Source: Rhizobium sp. P40RR-XXII
Lineage (GTDB): Bacteria > Pseudomonadota > Alphaproteobacteria > Rhizobiales > Rhizobiaceae
Length of the DNA: 64,000 nt
Assembly: GCF_012641405.1 (NCBI RefSeq)
Contig: NZ_JABAII010000013.1
Location: 1 to 64,000, forward strand
Reading direction: 5' to 3'
The notes beneath the pieces were generated by a model that was not told the DNA's origin, did not search any database, and saw nothing but the letters and a program-made list of their open reading frames with translations. Positions within the stretch are counted from its first letter, which is position 1; every line of letters starts with the position of its first letter. Positions 16,619-24,534 of the stretch are shown one piece after another. Both the position numbers and the translations under genes were made by a program.

Positions 16619-19069
16619 TCACTCGGCGGCCTGCGGGAAGCCGATGGTCGCCATCGGCTTGAACTCGTGCTTGTCCTTGCCGGAAACGCGTTCCGACCAG
16701 GGATCGACTTGCGCGAATGTCTGGCTGAAGACGAAGCGCTCGTAATAGGCCTTGCGCTTTTCCTGATCCTGCATGATCTGGCGACGGATCTCGTCAAGGC
16801 CGATGCGCTTGGCCCATTTATAGATGCGTTCGAGATAGCGGCCCTGCTCGCGGTACATTTGCGTCAGCGCCACGATATGCTCGAGTGCCTCGTCCTCCGT
16901 CTTGACGAGACCCAGAACCTCCGTGCCCTTGATGTCGAGACCGGCCGCACCGGCGAAATGGATTTCGAAGCCGCTGTCGACGCAGATGACGCCGATGTCC
17001 TTGCAGGTTGCCTCGGCGCAATTGCGTGGACAGCCGGAGACCGCCATTTTGAGCTTGGCCGGCGTCCACGAGCCCCACATGAATTTCTCGATGCGGATGC
17101 CAAGGCCGGTCGAATCCTGCGTGCCGAAGCGGCACCAGTCGGAGCCGACGCAGGTCTTCACCGTGCGCAGGCCCTTGGCATAGGCTTGCCCTGAGATGAA
17201 GCCGGCTTTGCCGAGATCGGCCCAGACGGCGGGCAGATCCTCCTTCTGCACGCCGAGCAGGTCGATGCGCTGCCCGCCGGTCACCTTCACCATCGGGATT
17301 TCGAACTTGTCGACGACATCGGCAATCGCGCGCAGCTCGCCCGAGCTGGTGACGCCGCCCCACATGCGCGGCACGACGGAATAGGTGCCGTCCTTCTGGA
17401 TGTTGGCGTGAACGCGCTCATTGATGAAGCGCGACTGATAGTCGTCGGCATATTCGTCCGGCCAGTCGCAGACGAGGTAGTAGTTCAAGGCGGGACGGCA
17501 CTTGGCGCAGCCGCAGGAGGTTTTCCATTCAAGTTCCTGCATGACGGCGGGAATGGTCTTCAACCCCTTGGCTTTTATCAGCCTCCTGACATCGTCATGG
17601 CCAAGCTCGGTGCAGGTGCACATCGGCTGGACGGCGGCCGGATTGTAGCTGTCGCCAAGCGTGATCGACATCAGCTGTTCGACAAGGCCGGTGCAGGAGC
17701 CGCAGGAGGCCGAAGCCTTGGTGTGGGCGCGCACGTCGTCGAGCGAGGTCAGGCCCTTGGCCGTGATCGTCGAGGTGATCTTGCCCTTGCAGACGCCGTT
17801 GCAGCCGCAGATTTCCGCATCATCCGGCAAGGCTGCAACGGCCGCCATAGGGTCCAGCGGCGACCCTCCCTGATAGGCCTGGCCGAAGATCAGGGTTTCG
17901 CGCATCTGCGAGATATCGGTCGCCTTCTTCTTCAGGTCGTTGAACCAGGCGCCGTCGGCCGTCTCGCCGTAAAGCACGGTGCCGATGATTTTGTTGTCCT
18001 TCAGCACCAGCCGCTTGTAGACGCCGGCCGCCGCGTCGCGCAGGACGATCTCTTCGCGGTCGTCGCCATCGGCGAAGTCTCCAAGCGAAAACAGATCGAT
18101 GCCCGTGACTTTCAGCTTCGTCGGCGTATCCGAATGCACGAAGGCGGCGCTCGCGTCACCGGCCAGATGCGAGGCGGCGACACGCGCCATCTCGTAAAGC
18201 GGAGCGACGAGGCCATAGACCATGCCGCCGACTTCGGCGCATTCGCCGAGTGCCATGATGGAGCCGTCCGAGGTCTGCATGCCGTCGTCGACGACGATGC
18301 CGCGGTTGACGGCGATGCCTGCCTCCTTGGCAAGGCCGATATTGGGGCGAATACCAACGGCCATGACGACGAGCGTGGCGGGGATCACGCGCCCATCGTC
18401 GAGCTCTATTCCCTCGACCTTGCCGTCACCGATGATCGCCTTGGTATTGGCCTTGGTGATGACCTTGATGCCGCGCTCCTCGACGGCCCTTTGCAGGAGA
18501 TAGCCGGCGGCCGGATCGAGCTGGCGTTCCATCAGTGTCGGCATGACGTGCAGAACGGTCACGTCCATGCCGCGGGAGGCAAGGCCCGCCGCCGCTTCGA
18601 GACCGAGCAGGCCGCCGCCGATGACGATCGCCTTTTCGCGCGATTGGGCGGCAAGCAGCATCGCCTGCACGTCGTCGAGGTCGCGATAGGTGATGACCCC
18701 GCGCAGTTCCTTGCCCGGAACCGGAATGATGAAGGGGACGGAGCCGGTCGCGATGACAAGCTTGTCGTAGCTCTCGGTCACGCCATGATCGGAGGTGACG
18801 GTCTTTGCCACCCGGTCGATGGCGACGATCTTGTGCCCCTTGTACAGGGTGATGCCGTGCTTGATGTACCAGCCGTCGCCGTGGATGATGATCTGCTCAT
18901 AATCCTTCTCGCCGGAGAGGACCGGCGACAGCATGATGCGGTCGTAATTGACGCGCGGTTCGGCGTTGAAGATCGTGACCTCATAGAGGCCGGGCGCCTT
19001 TTCAAGCACATGCTCCAGCATGCGCCCTGGCGCCATGCCGTTGCCGATGATGACGAGTTTCTGGGTCAT
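16619..19069 (-). CDS. nirB: Assimilatory nitrite reductase [NAD(P)H] large subunit
   Basis: An 816-aa cytoplasmic enzyme that reduces nitrite to ammonium with six electrons. Domains in order: FAD/NAD(P)H oxidoreductase (about 1-400; GNGMAPGR and IGGGLLGLEAAAGL), two BFD-like [2Fe-2S] regions (CGCNGVC...CGSC and CTC...CGCAKC, about 415-545), and the siroheme/[4Fe-4S] sulfite-reductase-type domain with the cluster ligands in CVGSDWC near 640 and CPRNC near 679. All expected cysteines are present. It follows nrtC by 4 bp. No siroheme synthase gene is in the operon. Confidence 0.95.
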   Translation of the reverse strand: MTQKLVIIGNGMAPGRMLEHVLEKAPGLYEVTIFNAEPRVNYDRIMLSPVLSGEKDYEQIIIHGDGWYIKHGITLYKGHKIVAIDRVAKTVTSDHGVTESYDKLVIATGSVPFIIPVPGKELRGVITYRDLDDVQAMLLAAQSREKAIVIGGGLLGLEAAAGLASRGMDVTVLHVMPTLMERQLDPAAGYLLQRAVEERGIKVITKANTKAIIGDGKVEGIELDDGRVIPATLVVMAVGIRPNIGLAKEAGIAVNRGIVVDDGMQTSDGSIMALGECAEVGGMVYGLVAPLYEMARVAASHLAGDASAAFVHSDTPTKLKVTGIDLFSLGDFADGDDREEIVLRDAAAGVYKRLVLKDNKIIGTVLYGETADGAWFNDLKKKATDISQMRETLIFGQAYQGGSPLDPMAAVAALPDDAEICGCNGVCKGKITSTITAKGLTSLDDVRAHTKASASCGSCTGLVEQLMSITLGDSYNPAAVQPMCTCTELGHDDVRRLIKAKGLKTIPAVMQELEWKTSCGCAKCRPALNYYLVCDWPDEYADDYQSRFINERVHANIQKDGTYSVVPRMWGGVTSSGELRAIADVVDKFEIPMVKVTGGQRIDLLGVQKEDLPAVWADLGKAGFISGQAYAKGLRTVKTCVGSDWCRFGTQDSTGLGIRIEKFMWGSWTPAKLKMAVSGCPRNCAEATCKDIGVICVDSGFEIHFAGAAGLDIKGTEVLGLVKTEDEALEHIVALTQMYREQGRYLERIYKWAKRIGLDEIRRQIMQDQEKRKAYYERFVFSQTFAQVDPWSERVSGKDKHEFKPMATIGFPQAAE

Positions 19070-19073
19070 GGTA

Positions 19074-19871
19074 TCACTCCGCGGCTTCCACGAAGCGGTG
19101 GCGTTCGTAGAGGAACTTCAGCACGGCTTCGCGGCATTTGAGGTAGGTCCGGTCTGAAGCAAGCTCGATGCGGCTGCGCGGCCGAGGGATCGGCACTTCA
19201 AGGATATCGCCGATATGGGCAGCTGGACCGTTGGTCATCATGACGATGCGGTCGGACAGCAGCACCGCTTCGTCGACATCGTGGGTGATCATCACCATGG
19301 TGCTGCCGAGGCGGGCATGGATTTCCATCACCGCGTCCTGAAGATGGGCGCGGGTGAGCGCGTCCAGCGCGCCGAAGGGCTCGTCGAGCAACAGGATCTT
19401 GGGCTGCATGGCGAGCGCCCGGGCAATGCCGACGCGCTGTTTCATCCCGCCGGATATTTCCGAGGGACGCTTGTCCTTGGCATGTGCCATCTGCACGAGA
19501 TCGAGATTGCGCATGACCCACTCATGGCGCTCGGCCTTGCTCTTCGTGCCGCGAAAGACCTTCGAGACGGCGAGGTTGACGTTTTCGTAGACGCTGAGCC
19601 ACGGCAGCAGGCTATGGTTCTGGAAGACCACGGCCCGATCCGGACCCGGCGCGTTGACCTCGCGGTTTTCGAGCAGCACCGCACCGGCCGAGACGGGCGT
19701 GAGGCCGGCAATGAGGTTGAGCAGGGTCGACTTGCCGCAGCCGGAGTGGCCGATGATCGACACGAATTCGCCCTTCTCGATGACGAGTTCGATGCCCTTC
19801 AGCACTTCGGCACGCTGGCCGCCGCGATCGAAATATTTGTCGATATGATCGAGCTTCAGATAGGCGCTCAT
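19074..19871 (-). CDS. nrtC: Nitrate ABC transporter ATP-binding protein
   Basis: A 265-aa ATPase of the NitT/TauT class. Walker A is GHSGCGKST, the signature is SGGMKQRVGIARAL, Walker B is ILLLDEPFGALD, and the switch His is in MITHDVDEA. It lacks the fused NrtA-like tail of cyanobacterial NrtC and so matches the NasD/NrtD form. The gene lies 10 bp after nrtB and 4 bp before nirB. It drives nitrate uptake through NrtB. Confidence 0.92.
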   Translation of the reverse strand: MSAYLKLDHIDKYFDRGGQRAEVLKGIELVIEKGEFVSIIGHSGCGKSTLLNLIAGLTPVSAGAVLLENREVNAPGPDRAVVFQNHSLLPWLSVYENVNLAVSKVFRGTKSKAERHEWVMRNLDLVQMAHAKDKRPSEISGGMKQRVGIARALAMQPKILLLDEPFGALDALTRAHLQDAVMEIHARLGSTMVMITHDVDEAVLLSDRIVMMTNGPAAHIGDILEVPIPRPRSRIELASDRTYLKCREAVLKFLYERHRFVEAAE

Positions 19872-19881
19872 CCTGTTCTCC

Positions 19882-20778
19882 TCAATTGCTCGTCATGCCG
19901 CGGGTCACGACGGCACCGAGGCCCGCGACCAGACGATCGAGGACAAAGCCGGTGACGCCGATGTAGGCGAGGGCGACGATGATGTCGGGCAGGCGCGAGG
20001 AATTCCACGCATCCCAGATGAAGAAGCCGATGCCGACGCCGCCGGTCAGCATTTCGGCGGCGACGATCGCAAGCCAGGAGAGGCCGGCGCCGATGCGCAG
20101 TCCGGTGAAGATGTAAGGGGCTGCCGCCGGCACCATGATGCGGAAGAAGAATTCGATCTGGTTCAGCCGCAACACCTTGGCGACGTTGCGATAATCCTGC
20201 GGAATGTTGCGAACGCCGACCGCCGTGTTGATGATGACCGGCCAGATCGAAGTGATGAAGATCACGAAGATCGCCGACGGATTGGAATTCTGGAAGGCCG
20301 CGAGCGAGAGCGGCAGCCATGCAAGCGGCGGCACCGTGCGCAGCACTTGGAAGATCGGGTCGAGGCCGCGCATCGCCCAGACCGATTGCCCGATCACCGC
20401 ACCGACCAGAACGCCGGCGACGGCCGCTAAGCCGAAGCCATAGGCGACGCGCTGCAGCGAGACGAGCACGCGCCAGGCAAGCCCGATATCCTGCGATCCG
20501 TTGTAGAAGAAGGGGTGGACGATGAGGTCGTAGCTTTCCTGCCAGACCTGGGAAGGCGGCGGCAGGCTGGCGCCCGGCTGCTCACAAAGCAGCTGCCAGA
20601 TGGCGAGCAGAAGCACGAGCACCACGAGGGGCGGCAGGACGCTGCGCAGGATGGAGGCGACAATGCGGCCCGGCTCGATGCGGCGGGCGGGACGGGCCGC
20701 CAATGTCACGACATGGCTCTTTGCGGGGGCAGGCGCTTGCGCAACGGCGGCTTGCTGTTTGCGGGCGGTTACCGACAT
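19882..20778 (-). CDS. nrtB: Nitrate ABC transporter permease
   Basis: A 298-aa inner-membrane permease. An N-terminal Ala-rich cytoplasmic segment (about 40 residues) precedes six hydrophobic segments; the cytoplasmic EAA-type loop is near RNVAKVLRLNQIEFFFRIMV, and the family sequence LPLSLAAFQNSNPSAIFVIF is present. The ATG at 20778 (MSVTARKQQ) is 34 bp after the nrtA stop with AAGGA upstream. An in-frame extension of 60 codons lies inside nrtA and is rejected. Confidence 0.92.
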   Translation of the reverse strand: MSVTARKQQAAVAQAPAPAKSHVVTLAARPARRIEPGRIVASILRSVLPPLVVLVLLLAIWQLLCEQPGASLPPPSQVWQESYDLIVHPFFYNGSQDIGLAWRVLVSLQRVAYGFGLAAVAGVLVGAVIGQSVWAMRGLDPIFQVLRTVPPLAWLPLSLAAFQNSNPSAIFVIFITSIWPVIINTAVGVRNIPQDYRNVAKVLRLNQIEFFFRIMVPAAAPYIFTGLRIGAGLSWLAIVAAEMLTGGVGIGFFIWDAWNSSRLPDIIVALAYIGVTGFVLDRLVAGLGAVVTRGMTSN

Positions 20779-20812
20779 TGAACGAATCCTTCTTGGGAGA
20801 GAGCGCCGAGCA

Positions 20813-22111
20813 TCACGACGCCACCTTGATGGAGAGGCTTTCGAGGTAGGCACTTGGGTTTTCCGGATCGAAAACCTTGCCGTCGAAGAAGGTCTCCTTG
20901 CCGCGCGAGGTCGATGCGGGAATATCCGATGCGGCAACGCCGAGATCCTTGGCGGCATCGCGCCAGATATCCTGGCGGTTCACCTGGCCGACCAGTGCCT
21001 TGATATCCGTATTGGGCGCGAACTTGCCCCAGCGGATGTTCTCGGCGATGAACCAGGCGTCATGGCTCTGGTAGGGATAGGAAACGCCGTCCTTCCAGAA
21101 CTTCATGTAGAGATCGGTGCCCTTGGCGACCCGGCCGTTGCCGTAATTGATATCGCCCTTGAGGCGGCCGAGCACGTCCTTGGGCGGCACGTTGAACCAT
21201 TGCCGCTTGCCGAGGATGGTGGCCATCTCCTCCTTGTTGTCCATGCTGTCGCACCATTGCTGCGCCTCCATGACGGCGATCAGCAGGGCCTTGGCGGCAT
21301 TCGGATTTTTCTCGATCCAGTCGGCGCGCATGCCGAGGGCCTTTTCCGGGTGGCCCTTCCAGATTTCGCCGGTCGTGCAGGCGGTAAAGCCGATGCCCTG
21401 ATTGACGAGCTGTTCGTTCCAGGGTTCGCCGACGCAGAAGACGTCCATGTTGCCGACCTTCATGTTCGCCACCATCTGCGGCGGCGGCACGACGATGGTC
21501 GAGACGTCCTTGTCGGGATGGATGCCGCCGGCGGCCAGCCAATAACGGATCCACAGATCATGCGTGCCGCCCGGGAAGGTCATGGCGGCCTTGATTTCCT
21601 TGCCCGCGGCTCGTTTCGCGTCGAAGGCGGCCTTCAGCTTCGATGCGTCGAGCTGGACGCCGGTTTCCGCATATTCCTTTGCGACCGAAATGCCCTGGCT
21701 GTCGTAGTTGAGGCGGGCAAGGATCGCCATCGGCACGGGCTGGTTGTTCTGCGTCACCTTGCCCGTGTGCATGAGGTAGGGGAGTGGCGAGAGAATGTGG
21801 GCGCCATCGATGCCGTTTGCCGCTCCGCCGAGCACGAGGTTGTCGCGCGTCGCGCCCCACGATGCCTGCTTGGCCACATCGACATTGGGAAGGCCATGCT
21901 TTTCGAACAGGCCTTTTTCCTTGGCGATGACCAGCGGCGCGGCGTCCGTCAGGGCGATATAACCAAGCTTCGCATCCGACACTTCAGGTCCGGCGGTAGC
22001 TGCAAAGGCGCCGGAGGGGAAAGCCGTCCTGACGGCGCCGATCAAGGCTGCCACGGCGGATGTCTTCAAAAGGTTTCGGCGCGTAACACTACCGGACAGG
22101 ATCTTCTTCAC
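20813..22111 (-). CDS. nrtA: Nitrate ABC transporter substrate-binding protein, Tat-exported
   Basis: A 432-aa periplasmic nitrate-binding protein. The N-terminus carries a Tat signal (VTRRNLLKTSAVAALIGAV) ending in AFA-ATA near residue 38. Family segments include GYIALTDAAPLVIAKEKGLF, RYWLAAGGIHPDKDV and NMKVGNMDVFCVGEPWNEQL. The start is GTG at 22111, chosen for AGGGGAA 6 bases upstream; a longer in-frame start 30 bases earlier would place MRHAQKGELQ before the signal. It is the first gene of the operon, behind a 173-base leader with a sigma-54 promoter. Confidence 0.92.
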   Translation of the reverse strand: MKKILSGSVTRRNLLKTSAVAALIGAVRTAFPSGAFAATAGPEVSDAKLGYIALTDAAPLVIAKEKGLFEKHGLPNVDVAKQASWGATRDNLVLGGAANGIDGAHILSPLPYLMHTGKVTQNNQPVPMAILARLNYDSQGISVAKEYAETGVQLDASKLKAAFDAKRAAGKEIKAAMTFPGGTHDLWIRYWLAAGGIHPDKDVSTIVVPPPQMVANMKVGNMDVFCVGEPWNEQLVNQGIGFTACTTGEIWKGHPEKALGMRADWIEKNPNAAKALLIAVMEAQQWCDSMDNKEEMATILGKRQWFNVPPKDVLGRLKGDINYGNGRVAKGTDLYMKFWKDGVSYPYQSHDAWFIAENIRWGKFAPNTDIKALVGQVNRQDIWRDAAKDLGVAASDIPASTSRGKETFFDGKVFDPENPSAYLESLSIKVAS

Positions 22112-22284
22112 TTGCAGTTCCCCTTTTTGCGCGTGACGCATGGATTTCGGACATAAAAAAACGCCGCTCGGTTGATGCAGCCCGGGAAGAAAGTGAATCC
22201 TCGGGGCAAGAACCTTGCGACGTCGATGTCTTTGCGAGCGCGTTTTCCGCGCATTGCGTGCTTCAATCGCCGTTGATCGAAGCG
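22112..22284 (-). ncRNA. Leader RNA of the nitrate operon with ANTAR-type hairpin
   Basis: The leader runs from the inferred sigma-54 start near 22284 to the nrtA GTG. Its first element, 22261-22282, is a hairpin CTTCGATC-AACGGC-GATTGAAG: 8 pairs (one G-U) and a six-base loop with A at position 1 and G at position 4, the two bases that define loops bound by ANTAR proteins. A second, weaker hairpin at 22217-22235 also has an A..G hexaloop (ATCGAC) on a 3-bp stem. A third hairpin, GCAAG-GTT-CTTGC, follows. Near the end is a possible terminator. NasT, an ANTAR protein, is encoded just upstream, so transcriptional antitermination is the likely mechanism. Confidence 0.6.
22155..22181 (-). terminator. 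Candidate leader terminator before nrtA
   Basis: On the minus strand a short stem GCTGC/GCGGC (one G-U pair, 9-base loop) is followed by G and seven Ts, 44 bases before the nrtA start. The T-run is striking, but the stem is weak. A stronger pairing between the CGAGCGGCG at its base and CGCGCTCG further up the leader is possible, which would fit a switchable structure. Confidence 0.4.
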
Positions 22285-22294
22285 TATTTAATCA

Positions 22295-22310
22295 AGCAAT
22301 CCGCGTGCCA
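22295..22310 (-). promoter_or_regulatory. Sigma-54 (RpoN) promoter of the nitrate operon
   Basis: On the minus strand the sequence is TGGCAC-GCGGA-TTGCT, an exact match to the RpoN consensus TGGCAC-N5-TTGCW. It places the transcription start near 22284, two bases before the first leader hairpin. This implies control by a nitrogen-status activator such as NtrC; I could not point to an unambiguous NtrC site upstream. Confidence 0.85.
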
Positions 22311-22475
22311 GTTTTTGATATGGTTCCTAATGCAATGAAATTACTGATTTATTTCAGGGGCGTCAGGCTTGGCCGTTTTATGTGCGAATGCTGCAGATGC
22401 TAAAGTTTTGGGCGGATGTCGACTGTCCGGCCTGGGATTCTGCGTTTATTCTGTGCAGTGCAGCGTAGCCAAAGG

Positions 22476-23774
22476 CTAAATGTCCTCGGCTGAGAATTGC
22501 ACTGCATTCACCGTCTTCACCGCGAAGCCGTCGATGTAGCTCGTCATGTCTGTGGGATCGAAAACGTGACCATCCATGAAGCGATCGCTCTCCGTATTGC
22601 CCTCTATCCGGATATCGGCATCGTCGGGCGAGGCCTCGTTTCCAAGCGCCAGCCGATACAGGTCCGATCGATAGGCGGAAGCCGCCATCGTTATATTCTG
22701 CTGGGAAAGCGCGCTTTGCCCCCAGCGGACCATCTGGCTGAAGATCCAAAGTGCCTGGCTCGGGCGCGGGTAGTTGGCAAAGCCGCCATGGAAACTGAAA
22801 TATCGGTCGATGATGCGGCGATGGCCTCTGGCATCAAGATTGAATTCGCCCGCCAGCACATGGCGGATGATATGGACGGGCGCTGCGATATAGCGCTGAT
22901 CGGCAAGCGCTTCGGCAAGGGCATCATGATTTTCCGCTTCGTCGCACCAGCGCGCTGCCGCGTCGAGCGCCACGATGAGGCGCGAAACGGTTTCTGGATG
23001 GCTTTCGGCCCATTCCGGGCGCATGCCGATCACCTTTTCGGGGGCGGAGGGCCAGATGTCCTGCTTGGCGGCGACGATGCGGCCGACGCCGCGTTCGGAG
23101 GCGACCATGTTCCAGGGCGCGCCGACGCAGAAGCCATCGATGGCGCCGGCCGCGAGCGCATCTGATGTCAGTGGCGGCGGTACGACGACAAGCTTCACGT
23201 CCCGGTCGGGATCGATGCCGCCGGCGGCCAGCCAATAGCGGAATTCGTAATTATGCGACGAGAACGGATAGGTCATGCCAAGCGTTGGCGGCTGCTCGCC
23301 GCGCGCCTTCATGGTTTCGACCACTTTCGCAAGCGCCTGTGTATTTTCCAATGCGCTTGCCTGATCGGAAAGACCTGTTTCTTCGCACATGCGGTCGAAC
23401 AGCCGTGTCGATAGCGTAATGGCGTTGCCGCCGCACCCGAGCGAGAATGGCGTAATCGTCGGAGAAGGGTTCGAGCCGAGCCCCAGCATCGCCGCGACCG
23501 GCATCGGTGAAAGCATGTGGGCGATGTCGAACTGGCGAAAGGCAAGCCGGTCGCGGATATTGGCCCAGGAGACGTCCCTGATGAGGTCGAGCGCGATCCC
23601 CTCCTTGCGTGCGAAGCCGAATTCCGCGGCTGCGATCAGAACCGAAGCATCCACCAGCGGAATGAAGCCCGCGCGCAATATGCGCGGGCCTTCGCTTGCA
23701 ATCCGCGCCGGTGCGGGGGGATTGCTGCTGCCTGCCTTGCGGGCATTGGCGAAAGGGGCTGCCTGCATTCTCAT
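22476..23774 (-). CDS. nasS: Nitrate/nitrite sensor protein NasS (NrtA-like, cytoplasmic)
   Basis: A 432-aa relative of the nitrate-binding protein NrtA (RYWLAAGGIDPDRDVKLVVVPPP, GAIDGFCVGAPWN) that has no signal peptide; the N-terminus is MRMQAAPFANARKAG. This is the hallmark of NasS, which binds NasT when nitrate is absent and releases it when nitrate or nitrite binds. The start at 23774 has GGAG 8 bases upstream; a GTG lies 6 bases earlier. The gene follows nasT by 55 bp, so the order is nasT-nasS rather than the more usual nasS-nasT. Confidence 0.88.
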   Translation of the reverse strand: MRMQAAPFANARKAGSSNPPAPARIASEGPRILRAGFIPLVDASVLIAAAEFGFARKEGIALDLIRDVSWANIRDRLAFRQFDIAHMLSPMPVAAMLGLGSNPSPTITPFSLGCGGNAITLSTRLFDRMCEETGLSDQASALENTQALAKVVETMKARGEQPPTLGMTYPFSSHNYEFRYWLAAGGIDPDRDVKLVVVPPPLTSDALAAGAIDGFCVGAPWNMVASERGVGRIVAAKQDIWPSAPEKVIGMRPEWAESHPETVSRLIVALDAAARWCDEAENHDALAEALADQRYIAAPVHIIRHVLAGEFNLDARGHRRIIDRYFSFHGGFANYPRPSQALWIFSQMVRWGQSALSQQNITMAASAYRSDLYRLALGNEASPDDADIRIEGNTESDRFMDGHVFDPTDMTSYIDGFAVKTVNAVQFSAEDI

Positions 23775-23829
23775 ATTCACTCCGATGTCTCCCCTGCGTG
23801 GGCGACGGACGAGATTGGCCTGAGCGCGC

Positions 23830-24417
23830 TCACATTAGCAATCCCGCTGCCGTCACGACACTTTGCGCGATCTCGGACATCTTCTTCTTCTCGTTCATGG
23901 CCGTCTGCCGCAACAGCGCGAAAGCTTCCTCTTCCGAGAGTCCGCGCATCTTCATCAGGATTCCCTTGGCGCGCTCGACGATCTTGCGCTCTTCCAGCGC
24001 CGACTTGGCTTCCGCCAGTTCGCGCTGCAACCGGCTGAAGGCGTTGAAGCGGCTGACCGCCATATCGAGGATCGGCTTGACCCGCTCCTTCTTCAGGCCG
24101 TCGACGATATAGGCCGAAACGCCGGCCTCGACCGCCGCCTCGATCGAGGCCGTATCGGAGCGGTCGACGAACATGGCGATCGGTCGGCTCACGGTCCGTG
24201 TCAGCTGAAACAGATGTTCCATCATGTCGCGGTTCGGATTTTCGAGGTCGATGATGATGACATCAGGCCGAAGTGTCTCGATCGTGCGCGCCACGCCCTG
24301 CACTTCATGGATAACCGTCACGCGCGCGTGTCCGGCCTCCCGCAAACCTTCTTCGATGATCGAGGCGCGGATGGTGTTTTCATCAATCACAAGAATGGTC
24401 AGATCGAGACGGCTCAT
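23830..24417 (-). CDS. nasT: ANTAR-domain antitermination regulator NasT
   Basis: A 195-aa protein with an N-terminal response-regulator-like receiver domain (LTILVIDENTIRASIIEEGL; the acceptor-site region is VIIIDLENPN) and a C-terminal ANTAR domain at about residues 125-190 (ERKIVERAKGILMKMRGLSE, EEAFALLRQTAMNEKKK). ANTAR domains bind paired RNA hairpins with A..G hexaloops and prevent termination. Its likely target is the nrtA leader. The start at 24417 (MSRLDLTILV) is preferred; the frame also allows an ATG 18 bases upstream. Confidence 0.9.
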   Translation of the reverse strand: MSRLDLTILVIDENTIRASIIEEGLREAGHARVTVIHEVQGVARTIETLRPDVIIIDLENPNRDMMEHLFQLTRTVSRPIAMFVDRSDTASIEAAVEAGVSAYIVDGLKKERVKPILDMAVSRFNAFSRLQRELAEAKSALEERKIVERAKGILMKMRGLSEEEAFALLRQTAMNEKKKMSEIAQSVVTAAGLLM

Positions 24418-24445
24418 CGCATCTTTATGACGCAATGCAGCAAAA

Positions 24446-24462
24446 CGAACAAGTCTTGTTCG
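24446..24462. promoter_or_regulatory. 17-bp palindrome before nasT
   Basis: CGAACAAG-T-CTTGTTCG is a perfect inverted repeat with a single central base, 29-45 bp upstream of the nasT start. The one-base spacer suggests a protein-binding site on DNA rather than an RNA hairpin. Confidence 0.4.
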
Positions 24463-24509
24463 CCGAAATATTGGGCGATTTAGAATATCGCCGAAATATT
24501 AGGCTATTT
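24461..24509. repeat. Two 21-bp direct repeats before nasT
   Basis: Copies at 24461-24481 and 24489-24509 share 19 of 21 bases, beginning with the identical 12-mer CGCCGAAATATT, with a period of 28 bp. A partial third copy (TTGGCTATTT) is at 24520-24529. They fill the gap between nasT and the end of the SIP gene and could be binding sites in the nasT promoter. Confidence 0.5.
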
Positions 24510-24534
24510 CGATCCTGCTTTGGCTATTTCCTCA

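Noticed and set aside
17408-19141. A 577-codon open frame on the plus strand opposite nirB
   Set aside because: The nirB frame carries all cofactor motifs, and the opposite frame has the Asp/Gly/Arg-rich composition of an antisense shadow.
22311-22475. NtrC binding sites upstream of the sigma-54 promoter
   Set aside because: Several TGC/GCA half-sites are present, but none forms a convincing NtrC dyad by eye, so none is listed.
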